Shown here in pieces: positions 1 through 12,982 of a stretch of DNA of 64,000 bases (within the stretch, counting starts at the first letter, position 1; the number at the start of each line of letters is the position of its first letter). The DNA is from Druceiella hillmani. Its lineage: Eukaryota > Arthropoda > Insecta > Lepidoptera > Hepialidae. Under the pieces are notes generated by a model. The model saw nothing but the letters and a program-made list of their open reading frames with translations. It was not told where the DNA came from and ran no database searches. Made by a program: the position numbers and the translations under genes. The DNA lies in NCBI GenBank assembly GCA_039881145.1, contig JAYKKI010000015.1, forward strand, positions 26,340,001-26,404,000, given 5' to 3'.

Positions 1-1994
1 CCTCACAATTGCGATCGTTCACATTTTACATAGCGCTAGATACTAAGATTTTAATCAAATCACGCCTGAATGGCTATGTTTTGATTATTTAATACTCTGA
101 TTTACCATGTTATTAAACCTGAACTTTCTTTTTAGAGGACCAGAGATTCACTATTAATTCATTAAACTGCACTAAGATCATGTACTTAACTTATATCTAG
201 CGTCATTTATAGGCACTAAATGACGTAAACGTTGAATCGACTTAGCTACAATTAATAGCTACAATAGTTATTACTAAATTTATATGTCCACATAATATAG
301 TCAACATATAAATACACAGATCGGATAACTTAGCTTCCATTTAAATTCCGAGATCTGCCTTCATTAGAAAAATTAGGTTTAAAAAGATAGTTTTAAAAAG
401 TAAATTATGTTCAAATTATGACAAAAGAAATGCATATAAAATTATAACATGAACATGTTTCCTTAACATATTTCTAATTACTATAATTATGGTAAATCTC
501 GAGCAATGATTAGATTGTGATGCATCGAATTTAAAGTTTCCAAAAAAAATGTAATTTCTTCAAATAATGTACTTTAAAAATTTAATGTAAATTTCATGTA
601 CTTTATATAAAACATTATTCGAACTGAATTCAAAGATAAGCTGCAAAATGTTCATGCCATGAGATGTTTATACGTAATGTTTTATATAATGTATATCATG
701 CAAAAAATTATGACGTATATTATAATTGGAATATATCTGTTTAACCAGATAATTAATTGGATGGTAACCAATAAATGAAATGCAGCACAGCCTGTTAAGT
801 AAATTTGGCATACAGCTTTATCATCTTGTGAGAAATGGATTAGAGTTTCAAGTTACGTATTGCTTTCAATTAAAGTTTCCAAAAACAATCTTCATGGTTC
901 ATGAGCGTTCTCGAAACGGCACGTCCATCCTTATCCTTTCATTGTCAGATATGAAATTCGATTTATGCATATTTTCATGTAATCTATTCTAACCACCACT
1001 ATTTCTGGCTGTACGTCACGTAATTTTGGCAAGTCAAAAATGTCAGTCATTACCACCATACCAATTTGGCATTATGATCAATATCTGTATAAATGATTTA
1101 CGGAAACGGATATAATAATAGGAGTATTTGACGATAAAGTATAAAGTAAAAAAAACTACAATGAAATTAAAGAATAATACTTGATTTTTGTAATTCGCTG
1201 AAAGATTAATTCAAAATATGGGTTTCAAGTGGATAGAGAAAACAAAATTAAAATTTAAATATAGGTGAAAAACATTTTAATTCCAGTAGTTTTATTGTAC
1301 AGTCGATGACGTAATAACAACTCGAAAATAATTGTGGATCTTGGATCAGGCTAAAATAAAAACGCAAGGCACTTTTTGTTGAAAGCCGTTTGGATCTAGA
1401 TTCATCAAATCTGGTTACTTGTTATTGCTGTCAAATCGTTTGCTAAAACATAAAAATAATAACGTTTGCCTTAAACAGTTTGTTTTAAGTTTATTTAATT
1501 TTTAACTAATTTACTCTACTTTATTTACTGGACGTAAGAGTACGGGAGTTCTGCTTTTGGTTTTCCATACTTAGTTAAATATTTGTTTATTTAATCGTGT
1601 TATTTTAAAAAAAAATGTATTAATTTGGAGAGAATTTCAAATCAACATATCGTCCAGTCTTATGATCAATGCAGGCTGTACAATCGCAGCATTGGGAGCA
1701 AGGAGTTGAAACACGGAGCTCAATAACAAAATCTCCGCTTAAAACCAACAATAATAATGTAGGCAGATCCTCAAGTCTCACAGTTTACCCTGGCAATTAA
1801 ATTTTAATCTCAAATACCTCGAGTCAATAGGCACTCTTCTTTTTTGTTTTAAATTAGCTGTTTATAGTAGTTCTCTTATTAATACCGATCTCCCATTGAT
1901 TAAAAATATTTATGGATTCTGGATAGAAGACAATACAGAGTGAGAACGAAAAATAAATATTTGTTGAACGACAAATCCTTTGAGGGTTTTTTTT
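1..1994. other. AT-rich DNA, no gene seen
   Basis: Only short open frames occur; the longest, at 780-992 on the plus strand, encodes 70 residues with no motif I recognise. I see no repeat with clear boundaries. A background of intergenic or intronic DNA is the simplest reading. Confidence 0.6.
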
Positions 1995-2053
1995 AATTTG
2001 ATATATTATAGGATACAGAAAATAATTTTGTATCCCATTAATATTAAAATAAT

Positions 2054-2128
2054 ATAGGATACAAAATACTTCGACTGTATATTATATAGTTCTTATATAA
2101 TATATAGTCGAAGTATTTTGTACCCTAT
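2054..2128. repeat. Long palindrome, 34 bp arms
   Basis: The left arm 2054-2087 and right arm 2095-2128 are reverse complements with 2 mismatches in 34, separated by a 7 nt loop. The arms begin with ataggatacaaaatacttcg. A weaker related inverted repeat lies just upstream at about 2009-2036 and carries the same ataggataca start, so the whole of 1995-2130 may be the fold-back core of a MITE. No target-site duplication could be fixed. Confidence 0.75.
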
Positions 2129-2134
2129 TTTTAT

Positions 2135-3470
2135 TTTTTCTCTAATGCAGTGTTGATGAAGTTACTTTTTGCCCTAATCTTCAAATTCGAATGCATAAAT
2201 ATTTATTTCTGAGTTTAGCATTAATTACCGGTATTGTAATTGGCAAAAACAACAACTTTGAATCACTTATATTGAGAAGTGTCTACAAATATTTCCTAAC
2301 TGAACTATTGAACAACAGTGATACAATAAAATTAATGCGATGTATCAATTTTATAACGAAAATGAAAAAATAAGTAAATATCAACGCAAAAGATGCGAAT
2401 AATCGCTACGCAACTCCCCGCATAGTAACAGGACCACGCTCAGCGGCGTCTGAGATCGCTTTTATCTTGTAAATAGATGAAGAGAAATGCACAAAGTATT
2501 CCTTTCTTTGTTGAACTCTTTAAAAGAAAATAACATTATATGATCACCACTTCGTTTTATTCAGCTACTTCATCTTACATTCCGATGCGTGGCGAGAAAT
2601 GTTACGAGATAGAACAGATATCTACGAGGGATTCCTTACCAAACTTTGTGAAATATTCTGTTTATTTTTATAACCCCGGTGATCTCCTTGCTCAAAATTT
2701 GTTATTAAATCTTAGCAGCAGTTTATATTATAGTATAGTGAAAAACGTGCGAGGTATGAATTTAAAGAGTGGTTTTCTAATTATGAATTTATTATAATGA
2801 TGTATTTATATAATATGTAGAATTTATTATAATATGTCACACTGCTCTCGATGTACATTTTTATTCATCTTTAAAATTTCTTCAAGATACTAACTTTATT
2901 TCAATCCTGTATTTTTAAAATGGGCCTTATTAACATACATAGAAAATTAGTATGAAAATTTCACTTGCCATAAACAAATTATTCATTGATTCATTTACTT
3001 CAGTGTATCTAATTGATACATGTAGTGAACTTGTTGCTATATATTATAGCCAATATATTATAGCCAATCAGTAAACCTGTGCAGTCTCGTCCGGGTCCCA
3101 TTGTGTTCAATCCAATACAACACAGCGACGATATTTAAGATGATTCTGTACCAATTACGTCAGATCAGGTGTAGCTAGATAAAATTCAGAAGAATCTTTT
3201 ATTAATTTCAAACAATTTTTATATCATTTCAAAACTGATAAAAAAAGAGTAAAATGTTATATCACTGTACACAAATGAACCAATTATTTCCGATAATGTA
3301 ATATTTTTAGCGTTTGTTAACATTTTAGAACAATGAAACGAAAGGGATATACAAATTTAAGTACACAATTGCCTTGATTTTTATCACACATTATAAAATA
3401 TAGCGACAAATAGACAGAAGTTATAAAATAGCAAGTATGTATGTCTTAAAAATAAGTTATAATAAATTAA
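2135..3470. other. AT-rich DNA, no gene seen
   Basis: A GC-richer patch lies at about 2390-2470. An 85-codon plus-strand frame at 2540-2797 has no recognisable domain. A 15 bp direct duplication, tatattatagccaat, sits near 3041-3070. Nothing supports a gene. Confidence 0.55.
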
Positions 3471-3476
3471 TAAATT

Positions 3477-3584
3477 AATAATATAATAAATTTAAGAAAT
3501 ATATAAAGATTTGTAGTATAGTCACTACGACTATACTGACTATACTTCAAATCTTTATATATTTCTTAAATTTATTATATTATT
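3477..3584. repeat. Long palindrome, 47 bp arms
   Basis: The left arm 3477-3523 and right arm 3538-3584 are reverse complements with a single mismatch in 47 and a 14 nt spacer. The spacer itself continues the motif gactatact, giving a nested small hairpin. Arms of this length and fidelity are far beyond chance even in AT-rich DNA. It could be a young fold-back element or a palindromic duplication. Confidence 0.85.
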
Positions 3585-3589
3585 ATGAC

Positions 3590-6500
3590 TATATGTACAG
3601 TTATTTGCAAAGTTATTACCACATTAAACGCCTTCATATCATATACAAGTTTGTACGTATCGACGTTCGTCTATAGTTAATCGTTTTATTTTTAACAGGT
3701 AGTTTGAAAATACAAACCAATTTTGCTGTATATCAATTTTAGATCTAAATTTATAAGCTTTTAGTCAGTGAAGAAGTAGTATTTAATAACTTATTTAATG
3801 GCTGGAATAGTTATATGTATTTAGCAAATTTGTTTTTCTGAGAGATTTGATTCAATATCATGTACATTAGACAATTAAGTTACTTAATTTGCAATATAAT
3901 TATGGCGAATTTAATGAACTTTTTAAATATACAGGTGAAGATAATCTGGATTAAAGACTCATCCGGACTAAAGAATATGACTAGTTTCTTTTATCATACA
4001 CTTTATATCTTACGAATATTAAGTCTCTGTTATTGATTAATCGGTAAACTGTTTTAACATGAAAAAATACGATCGAAATTATGTAAAAAATTTAAAGGGG
4101 ATAAATGTACTTATAAACCCAGAAAATGTCTAGAATAATAATTTTTAATAACTGATTTTTGTAAATATAGAAAAAAGTAGTAATGTGCAATGTCCATTAT
4201 AAAAAACATTCGCCTCGTATCAAACTAGGCTGATGTTCTTTGTAAGTGGTATGGATCAGACTTGGACATTAAATTACTTATAGCAGCGAAAAAAAATCGG
4301 ACGCAAAAAAAAGAAAAAAGTATTATTAAACTATTACAAGGGTAGGTAATTTAGTTCTTTATAACTAAACCTGGAAAAATCAAAATATTGGTAACAAACT
4401 TGGTAACAAGATTGAAAAAGATAAGAGATAGTAAAAATTGTGAAAGTTAATCACCAGGTCACGAGTGATATAATTTTTTAAAAGAAGGGACTTGTTATAC
4501 TTTTCTTATTTTCATCATACCGTATTTACTTCTTCTTTGGGCTCCTGTAGTTTTAAACAAACTTTCGCAAATACTCATGGGTTCAAGCCTTCACATATTT
4601 TTGCTCTCATAGTATGTAACAGAAGTTACATTTTATTCAAATTAAAAAAGTTAGTTATAATATCATTTAACATTTTCTGAAATGTTAAATTGATTGTGTT
4701 TTATAATCAAACCTTAATCAAGACCGTTAGAGTTTCCATTTATTTCCTTATAGTATTAAAAAAATATTTATTATCAAATATTTGGTTCAAGAACTTAATA
4801 CGAAGCGACCTGTTTCAGCGTATCAGTTTATAAACTCTTATAGTAACACTTATCTGAATTCTAATTTAACCTAAAACCTCTTAAAATAGTGTTCGCAGCT
4901 GACGTAAAATAATGAATAATTACCCTTTTAATTAACTTAGTGAAATAAATTTATCGAAACCATTAAAAATACATTTACATAGTCTAATTTAATAATTTAG
5001 CAGATAAATTGTGTAACAATACTAATACATTCTTAAACTCAGGTGATTTACGATGAGATGCATCACAGCTAAAGAAAAGTCTGCTCTAGTTGCGATGACG
5101 ATGCTGACACCCATCGGGAAACGCTGGTATTGTCCACTGTGCAATCAGGAAAAAGCTAAATTAGCTGTTCGCAAGATTTGATTGTTTTCCCGTTGTGAAA
5201 TTAAAAAGGTAAAAAATTTGAAGCAATTATTTTATTGCCGTATTCCTATATTCATGGTTTATCTTGCGATATAAACATGAGCAGTGTTTAAAAGTCTAAT
5301 TCATCTTCTGAATTGTAGTAAAATAATCATATATTATAAAAGTCTGCAGAAATATGTTAAAGATCATATTCAATGAGGAATTTTTTTGAAGACCTAGTCA
5401 ATTATTTTCAAATTCATCAAATTTTAATTTTGGTATGGTTATCGAGGAAAAATAAATTTTGTGAAATTATCTTTACCATTTGCTTTAACTAAAACATCTT
5501 AAACATTTGAAGATATTATGGCATATGGGATTTTCGTATTAAATTTCATTAACTGAATAATTTAATTCCGTATTTATTTTTGTGTGTACATAACACTAAC
5601 TTGTAAATACCGGAAAATAAATCATTTAATATTGCAAATTTTATGCATTTAGTTCCTTTCACATTACAATGTGCTTCAAAAGTAGAGTGAATTAAATTTT
5701 CATAATATGAGCTTCAAGACTTGTGTCAAAACAAAATTATATTATTATGTTATTGGCACAATATTTGTGACTAATGACTAGTCAATCTTTATATAATATA
5801 TTACGTTGCGCAACTCCATCTATAGAAAGCAACAATATCTGCAGTTTAATTAAACAAAGCAGTCTGTTACCAATATTAAATCGTTTAATTACAAGAGCGA
5901 AATGTTTAATGACCATTCAAAAATTTTTGGTAATTTTTCTACTTTGCAAAACTAAACAAACTAATGCAAATCTTCGCTCATAACCAACGAAGGGGTGGTG
6001 TGTAGGTGTGTACGCAAATAGGATTCCATGTCTGCAATAATACAAAATGCACTAAGCCTTACTCTAAACCCTTTTACGGTCCGCAGCTCACCCTAATTGC
6101 TTTGTTCAAATAAAACGGGTAAAATGTGCAAAGGATATTGCTGAACTGAATAATAAGAATTAAGGGGTAAGAGTTAATTCAGATTAGGCCTAATACGTAT
6201 TTCATATATAGAATAGTTCATTTGTTGGTGTGGTTTAATTAAATTTTGTATGCTCCTGCGTACTTAACATACCGACAATGAATGTATTTAGAGGATTACT
6301 ATATTACTATGTTTATTTGTGTGTAAAATTCGGGCTACAATAGAATGTATTGCTTTGGTACAAAATGTTACTATACAATCTTATTTGTACTTAGTTATTG
6401 TTGTTGATGGCTCGTATTTCGGTTTCAATAAATGATGTGACAAAGAACTGTTGTACTGTTAGTTGGTACCATTAGACGACGGTACCGGTAAACGGGTACA

Positions 6501-7290
6501 TCGTATTTTAACAGAATTAAGAGTGGGTTACACATTTTGTAAATTATTGCTAAATATGAATTTAGTAATCCGAAAGCTCATTGAATTAATATTAAGTAAT
6601 AATTAAATTAATGAAATAATGAGAAAATACCAAATTAAATTTTCAAAACAAAAATTGTATGAAATATTAATTTGACATTTTTTCAATGGCTGAAGGCCAT
6701 TAAACCTACATTCGTAATGCATGTATTAAAAATAAAGATTACCTAAGTACATAGAGACTTTAATATTTTCCGCTAGTATTAACAAATATATGAAAAAGTA
6801 CTGCAGATATTGTTTTCTTCTATACGTGTTCATCTATCGTCGACCGCACCAGTGATGCATTACATCGCATATGTACGAAGCTGAGGGGAAGCGTTTCAAG
6901 TAAGTTAAATTAATAATTTAAAAAAACGTGCAAGAAAATAATTTGTATCTGACTTAGTTATTATAAACGAAACGAATAATTAAATTGTAACAATTGATCG
7001 CACTAGAATTTTAATATCCCGACTATTTTGGTTTAATCTATATATCTTTTCAAGATTCATTCAGGTTTTTTGAACAATACTTTTGGTAATAGCGTAAGGG
7101 ACAGTAATGTTTAAAAGTTTTCTACAAAAATTTTTTGAAGAATATATATTGATGAATTCGTGTCTTAATAAGTTATAACTTGAGATCCTACATGATAACC
7201 TTGAAAGAATTTTTTGGGTTTCCCAAGTTACCTCCTGAAATTAACCCAGAGAATATAAATTAAGTTTTTTAAACAAAATATAAAATGTTC
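3590..7290. other. AT-rich DNA, no gene seen
   Basis: No frame here carries a recognisable domain. A small GC-richer patch at 5053-5181 holds a 42-codon frame ending in a CPLCNQ-containing tail, too short to call. A second patch at 5990-6120 has no coding signal. The rest is low-complexity AT-rich sequence. Confidence 0.5.
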
Positions 7291-7299
7291 GATTCGTCA

Positions 7300-7430
7300 A
7301 TGTACATTCGTCATGTGCCATCATACTCTGTCTCTGTGTCAAATTTCAAAGTTTTCCATCAAATAGTTTCCGAAAAAATCAACTGTGACAGATGCATGGA
7401 TTGACGAACATGAAAGTGATTCCATTAACG
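7300..7430 (+). repeat. Decayed dispersed-repeat tail
   Basis: Phrases such as caaatttcaaagttttc, atcaaatagtttccgaa and gacagatgcatggattgacg resemble the 3' tails shared by many dispersed insect repeats, which typically read 'caaatttcaaag ... agtttc(t)gag ... gacagac'. The boundaries are vague. It lies about 250 bp upstream of the LINE fragment, but I see no proof that the two are one element. Confidence 0.35.
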
Positions 7431-7671
7431 TTTTGGCAATTTGGCGACGGAAATGCACTATGAACAAATATATTTCTATGTACGTGTTAGCGCAAAAAAA
7501 ATACTATACCTAAAATTGAGAGATTTCCGACAAACAACACGAGAAACTATGTCAAGTGTTTATATATAGGTGTAGCCATACTCAAGGCCCTATGGACTTT
7601 ATAACATTAAATCACCTGAGATTTTCCCCATTAACTAGTATCAAAACATTCTGCAGTTAGTTTAACTTGCT

Positions 7672-8605
7672 GATGGCACAGCGGCAGTTCGAGTAGACGG
7701 TATTGACTCCGAACGCTTCAAAACGCAAGCAGGTGTTAGACAGGGCTGTATATTTCTCCTCTTCTCTTTAACATATATACAGAATACCTAATGCGTATAG
7801 TTCTTGAAGATTGAAATAAGGGAATATCGGTGGGGGGTCGGAAGATATCAAACTTGAGATACGCAGATGATACCACCCTCCTAGCGTCAACAAATAATGA
7901 AATCGAGTCTCTCCTACAACGACTGGAGACCACAGCATTGGAGTTTGGGCTTACTATCAATCGCAATAAGACTAAAATGGTGATTGTAGATCGTGCTAAC
8001 AATAACCAACCGAACATCCAAAATATAGCAGGATGCCAGGTTTGAAGACGGTGCGCCGTGACGAGATCATCAGTGGAAAAACTTACAAAGATCTGGAAAG
8101 ACCGCAGAATAACCAGAAACACAAAGGTTCGACGAATGCCTGGTCTTTCCGATTTTTCTATATGGAGCTGAGACGTGGACGCTGAGGATGCAAGACCGCC
8201 ACAAAATTGACGCGCTGGAAATGTGGTGCTGGAGGCGTTTGCTTAGGATCCCATGGACAGCACACCGAACCAACTTTTTGATACTCAAGGAACTTAACAT
8301 CAAAGAGAGATTATCGTCGACTGTGCAATTGCGAATCCTCAAATTCTTTGGACATGTCACCCGTAACAACGACTCCATGGAACGACTGGTGGTGCAAGGC
8401 AAAGTCGAAGGCAAACGATCCCGCGAACGCTCTCCGACACGGTGGACAGACCTAATAAAATCTGCGACGCACTCCAGTGTAAATGACTGCTTTCACTCCG
8501 CAAAACACCGAACTACATGGCGTCACATCGAAGGCGGCAGTGGCGAAGGAACCGGTCGAATCATGATCACGACCACTTTGTCAAGAGTGCACGACTAAGA
8601 AAAAG
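7672..8605 (+). pseudogene. Broken LINE reverse transcriptase (non-LTR retrotransposon)
   Basis: This encodes the middle and C-terminal part of a LINE polymerase. The segment from 7672 reads DGTAAVRVDG and continues to QAGVRQGCI, a conserved reverse-transcriptase block. After a frameshift near 7750 it continues as SPLLFNIYTEY; an in-frame TGA near 7817 interrupts EDxNKG; then comes the catalytic box LRYADDTTLLAS at 7850-7890 and a thumb-like stretch ending in TKMVIVDRANNN. A stop follows at 8045-8047. Another frame carries EKLTKIWKDRRITRNTKV (8080-8135), and a third carries FLYGAETWTL with MWCWRRLLRIPW and LKFFGHVTR (8155-8598). At least three frame changes, internal stops and loss of the N-terminal endonuclease show it is dead and 5'-truncated, as LINE copies often are. 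The order of blocks is normal for the family. The clade is uncertain; the C-terminal TWTL/MWCWRR block is shared by RTE/BovB-like and related LINEs. Confidence 0.9.
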
Positions 8606-11110
8606 AACAATTATAGTTTAAAAGCTCCTCTAACTAAAGTTTTACAAGAGAGCTATTAGTCCCATCAACATTATGATAAATGTGTAATCATTAAAACACT
8701 TGACTTTAAACAATTGCCGAAATCGTTTACTAAATACATTTAATTGGCTTTAAAAACTTACTGACTTCAAAGAAAAAAGTTATCTTATGTAGTTTTAAAA
8801 AATATTTATGCTTATATCTTTATTTTTTAATTTATTCTAATTCCATATAAAGAAACTGCTTGGAAATTTAGGATTATTTCGATGCCAAATCTTTTTTCTG
8901 CTAATAAAATTATTTTTAAACAAGTATTTATATTTTTTTCAGTATTTATATTTTTAATAGGTACAATTTCTCGTTAGTTTTAATTCCACAGTACATGCTT
9001 GGCTATAGTTACCTAATTAAGAGTTTAGCAAAGATGAATATTTAATATTAATTTCGTTTCAGGACTTATATCAGATATTCTCATATCACTTGACTACAAA
9101 CATTTGTATACATCCAACTGAATGTTTGGTGATATAAGGCAAAATAGGACATAACCGACACGAAAAATCCAAAACTTGTAGGACGGGTACAAAATGGAGG
9201 ACAAATTGTCGAACGTGGCCTGACTCTTGTGGAGGATAAGGAATTTCCTGTAGACTGAAAGTAAACTTATTAAAAATAATACAGGTTAAAATTATAACCA
9301 TATAGGCAGGTTTACGACTTGGGTGGTTTAATTATTCAAACCATATTATGAGATTTTGGGCGATTTTATTCATTTATTAGTTACTTTAATATAATTTACA
9401 TAATAATTTCCGTACTTAATATTTTTTAAAATTTTTTATTATTATTTAAAGTTCAATATTCGATATGCCATATCACTAAAGCAATTCAAAAAATTCTAAC
9501 TTTACCAGTTAAAATGGACAGTTTTATAAAAAGTGCCGCATTTCCTCTATAATATTATTTATTTGTCACGAATAAATTCTGATTTTAGAATACGTAATCA
9601 TTTGTTGTAATAAATATTAAACAGTAAGCCAGAGTCACCGAAAAATTAGATTGTTTTTATGCTAAGGGTATATTTCTAGTTGGTCTATAAATAAAAGAAA
9701 AATGGCTTATGACAAATAAACCAACACAAAAGTTTGTCAAAATTTGTAAATAATTTATATATATTTTAAAGACGGTGGATGGAAAATAGGACGACATTTA
9801 ATCATTATTAATTTTTGTAGATGATGTGTATTTTAGATTGTTTCTAAAGTGTTATTATTGGTGAGATATGTGTTATTATCAGTCAATATGTATATCGTGC
9901 ATTTATATGTAATAAAACTTCTGCACTTTTTTAAGTTCCAGTAATAAATTCAATTCGTCCAGGATTCTAAGACTCCAGCACCATACACGGTAAAATTCTG
10001 CGCAAAGTACCACAAATGATATATAAATTATCACTGAACCGTAAACGTCTATACGCATCGTTTTCTCTCTATTCGTCGTGGGATAAACAGATCTACCCAC
10101 AATCGGCAAAGTAAATAAGTAATTAGGCAGTTTTCATCATTTCCCAAGTGCGACAAATTGTTTTCTTATTAGAAATATCGCAGGAAGTCACTTTTGTTCA
10201 TATACGTGGAGGTTCGGGTAAAAAAGGATCATATCACTAAATTCTTCATAGAAAGATTACAGTTGAGACCAGGGAAAAGCTTAATAATAATATGGTGTAA
10301 GTGATGTCATCCAGTTACCACTATATCTTTACGTCCCTATAGCATGTCCACAAAGGAAATTGGTGTTGCCAATTAGTCATTTCTTAAAAAGGATAAAATT
10401 TATTTCGAATTAATATAATTGAAACACGAACAGATAAAAATTTACTTGAAAATATCATAAAAATAAATTTTTTTATAAATTCCAGTATGTAAAATCAAAT
10501 GTATCCCATTTTATTTTATAACAAACGGTATATAATTGTAAAGTGAGTTTACGTAAAGATATTATTAATTACCTATAGTTATTGGATTAAAAAATACGAA
10601 AGAAAATCTGTTATTTTTTTTTGTTCGAAAATGTTTCATTTTATATTTGAATAATATTCGTATAATACAGGAATGAAATTCATATTTGAACAGTTTGCAC
10701 AATTAACTTTAAATTAAACAAAGTTTTTCCCAATTTGCAGAAAATCATTCGATTTATACGGTATAGTAACATATCGTTTGATATAAGCATTATTTCAAAA
10801 TTTAAAAAAGTGTTGAAATTGTGTGCCATATTTATTCTAAATCCTTATGTATTACATAATGTTAATACAATAAATGTCCTTGCTTTAATACATGTATTTT
10901 TTTCGGTCATAAAACGCATATGACGCCCAACAGTGTAATATGTATGACTATATACACATTTTGATATGATGTAATATTTCCTCAATGATAATAACAGAAA
11001 TCACTTTTCATTGAGGGCCATCCACGCAATCCAGCAATATACGCTATTTATATCACGACCTTATGACTTTATCTCTTGAAGATTACACACATTTCCTTAT
11101 GTAAGCAATT
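8606..11110. other. AT-rich DNA, no gene seen
   Basis: Minus-strand frames at 9086-9301 and 9903-10109 encode about 70 residues each without recognisable motifs. No inverted or tandem repeat of note was found. Confidence 0.55.
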
Positions 11111-11112
11111 AT

Positions 11113-11291
11113 GAGATGTAAATGGGAAGATAACGCTGTAATGTGTTTATTCTAATCAGAGCTGATCGATCATAAAAATCGATGTTGGCATTGAAAATGG
11201 AGGGTTGATTAAATGTCAACAGTGATTTTGACTATCCATGAGCCCTGATTAGAACAAACACATTATAGCGTTATCTAACTAATTACATCTC
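11113..11291. mobile_element. MITE-like element, ~51 bp terminal inverted repeats
   Basis: The ends 11113-11163 and 11241-11291 are inverted repeats matching at 44 of 51 positions, both starting gagatgtaa and sharing agataacgct and aatgtgttt. The interior is about 77 bp with no coding potential. The flanks read aattat on the left and taatta on the right, compatible with insertion at an AT-rich target, but the exact duplication cannot be read. Size and structure fit a non-autonomous DNA transposon; the parent family is unknown. Confidence 0.75.
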
Positions 11292-11404
11292 TAATTAGAG
11301 CCGGTTCTAGCGCACGAAATAAAGTAAACTTCCAGTAATTATACAAAGTAAAAGCAAAGGTTTAGTTTAGAGCATAGTTGATATGAAAATGCCAAAGCCT
11401 AGTG

Positions 11405-11409
11405 CATAT

Positions 11410-11463
<54 letters not shown>
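11405..11463. repeat. (TA)n microsatellite
   Basis: An almost uninterrupted TA dinucleotide array with a few TAC interruptions at the left end. Confidence 0.95.
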
Positions 11464-11468
<5 letters not shown>

Positions 11469-12930
11469 TATTGTATATTAATTTTTTTGAATAAAAAAAT
11501 TTTATAAAAAAAAAATATTATAATGTGCAAGAAGTCGATAATATGACTTTTAACGCTAAATGAGAGTGCATAAAAATTAATACAGGTTTATTGTTTGACT
11601 ACCCAAAAAAACATATATACGCACAGGTTGCTTATTGAATTCTTCATTGAAATTAAAAGACTATAGTCTCCCTTCAAGATTTATTTCTCGATGGGAAGTG
11701 ACTTAAAATACAAGGTCAGACGCTAAAGTTGGCCGGGGACAACTTAAGAGTGGACTGCTTCTCATACAGATAGCTTTATGTGGCTTAATCTACGGTAAGC
11801 TCTTCCAGCAGCCTGATTATATTAGGGTCTCCCGATAAAGAGTTTGGAAATTAGTCTATAAAGGGGTTTTAGAGTGATGTAAATTAACCAGTTATTTTAT
11901 TTAACCTACGTTGAGCTGCGAGCAAAATAAAAACGAAATGAAAATTAGTTTAATTTTTTTGCTTTTATATGAAACGCATTTAAGAAAAATGACATGACGA
12001 TGATGAGAGGATGCCTTTTCATATAAAAGAACTCAAAAAATAATAGTTATGAACTGAATATTTACTTGGACAATACATTTATTAATATGGTCCATTCAAC
12101 TTTTCAAGTTTAATGGCATGTGACTTACGAGAATCATGAAGATTTTCTGAAGGAAATCGACGATTTTTTAAGGAAGATTCCAATGTGTCCTGGAAATAAA
12201 ATCTGCCGTGTTGTGAAAATTGCATAGATCCAAAAATCCAAAATGTTGGGGCAAAGTACAGTGAATTTTTAACCGCAATTCCTGAATTTTAGTACAGCGT
12301 AATACTAGTTTTGATTAATTTGGCTTAGACGGCTGCATCGAACTATTGCCATTATAGCGCAGTGTCAAATTAACGTTAAAAATGGCAATTCGATTCAGAA
12401 CTACTTCATTTATACGTGTTTAGTGGACCGATGTACGCCACGAGTTTATCACTTGTAACCTCATCGCTTGAGGATCGTATTATTTTGCTCAATTTATAAA
12501 AACCACAACCTTGCAACTAGCTTTTGTGTTACATACCTTGCAACTCGCTCAGCCGTCGTCAAGAGGGATCTGATATAATTAAAGCACGGAATTTTTAATT
12601 TTGAACCACAGTCCCTGAACTCAGAAGAAGTCATATCTATTCTGCATTTCTGTTTGTAACATAAAGTATCAAATTGTACGCATTTGACGAATTTTAGATA
12701 AAGTATGCTCCATTGTGGTACAGGGCTTTGAAGTAAAGGTGTTTCAATAAAATTAGCTTTCCATCCCAAAATTTTAAATATATTTTATTATAATTTTAAA
12801 TTTTAAATATAAGAGGAATTCCAATTTAGTTAGTTTATACAAAATTTTATTAAAATTTAAAAGTAAACTTAAATTTTCCTTGGACTGTCTATTAGATTAA
12901 ATTCTTATGAAATACAGCCTGAGATTGATA

Positions 12931-12982
12931 TGTATATGTGTAGGATAACAATCGTATGTATATGTGCAGGACAACAATCGTA
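12931..12982. repeat. 26 bp tandem duplication
   Basis: Two copies of a 26 bp unit beginning tgtatatgtg and ending caatcgta, differing at two positions. Confidence 0.85.

Noticed and set aside
2540..2797. 85-codon plus-strand frame
   Set aside because: No domain, no splice or promoter support, and typical of chance frames in this composition.
5053..5181. 42-codon frame with WYCPLCNQ
   Set aside because: A single CxxC pair and short length are not enough for a zinc finger or gene call.
7736..8414. Minus-strand frames of 114-128 codons
   Set aside because: Antisense shadows of the LINE fragment, whose plus-strand translation carries the recognised reverse-transcriptase motifs.
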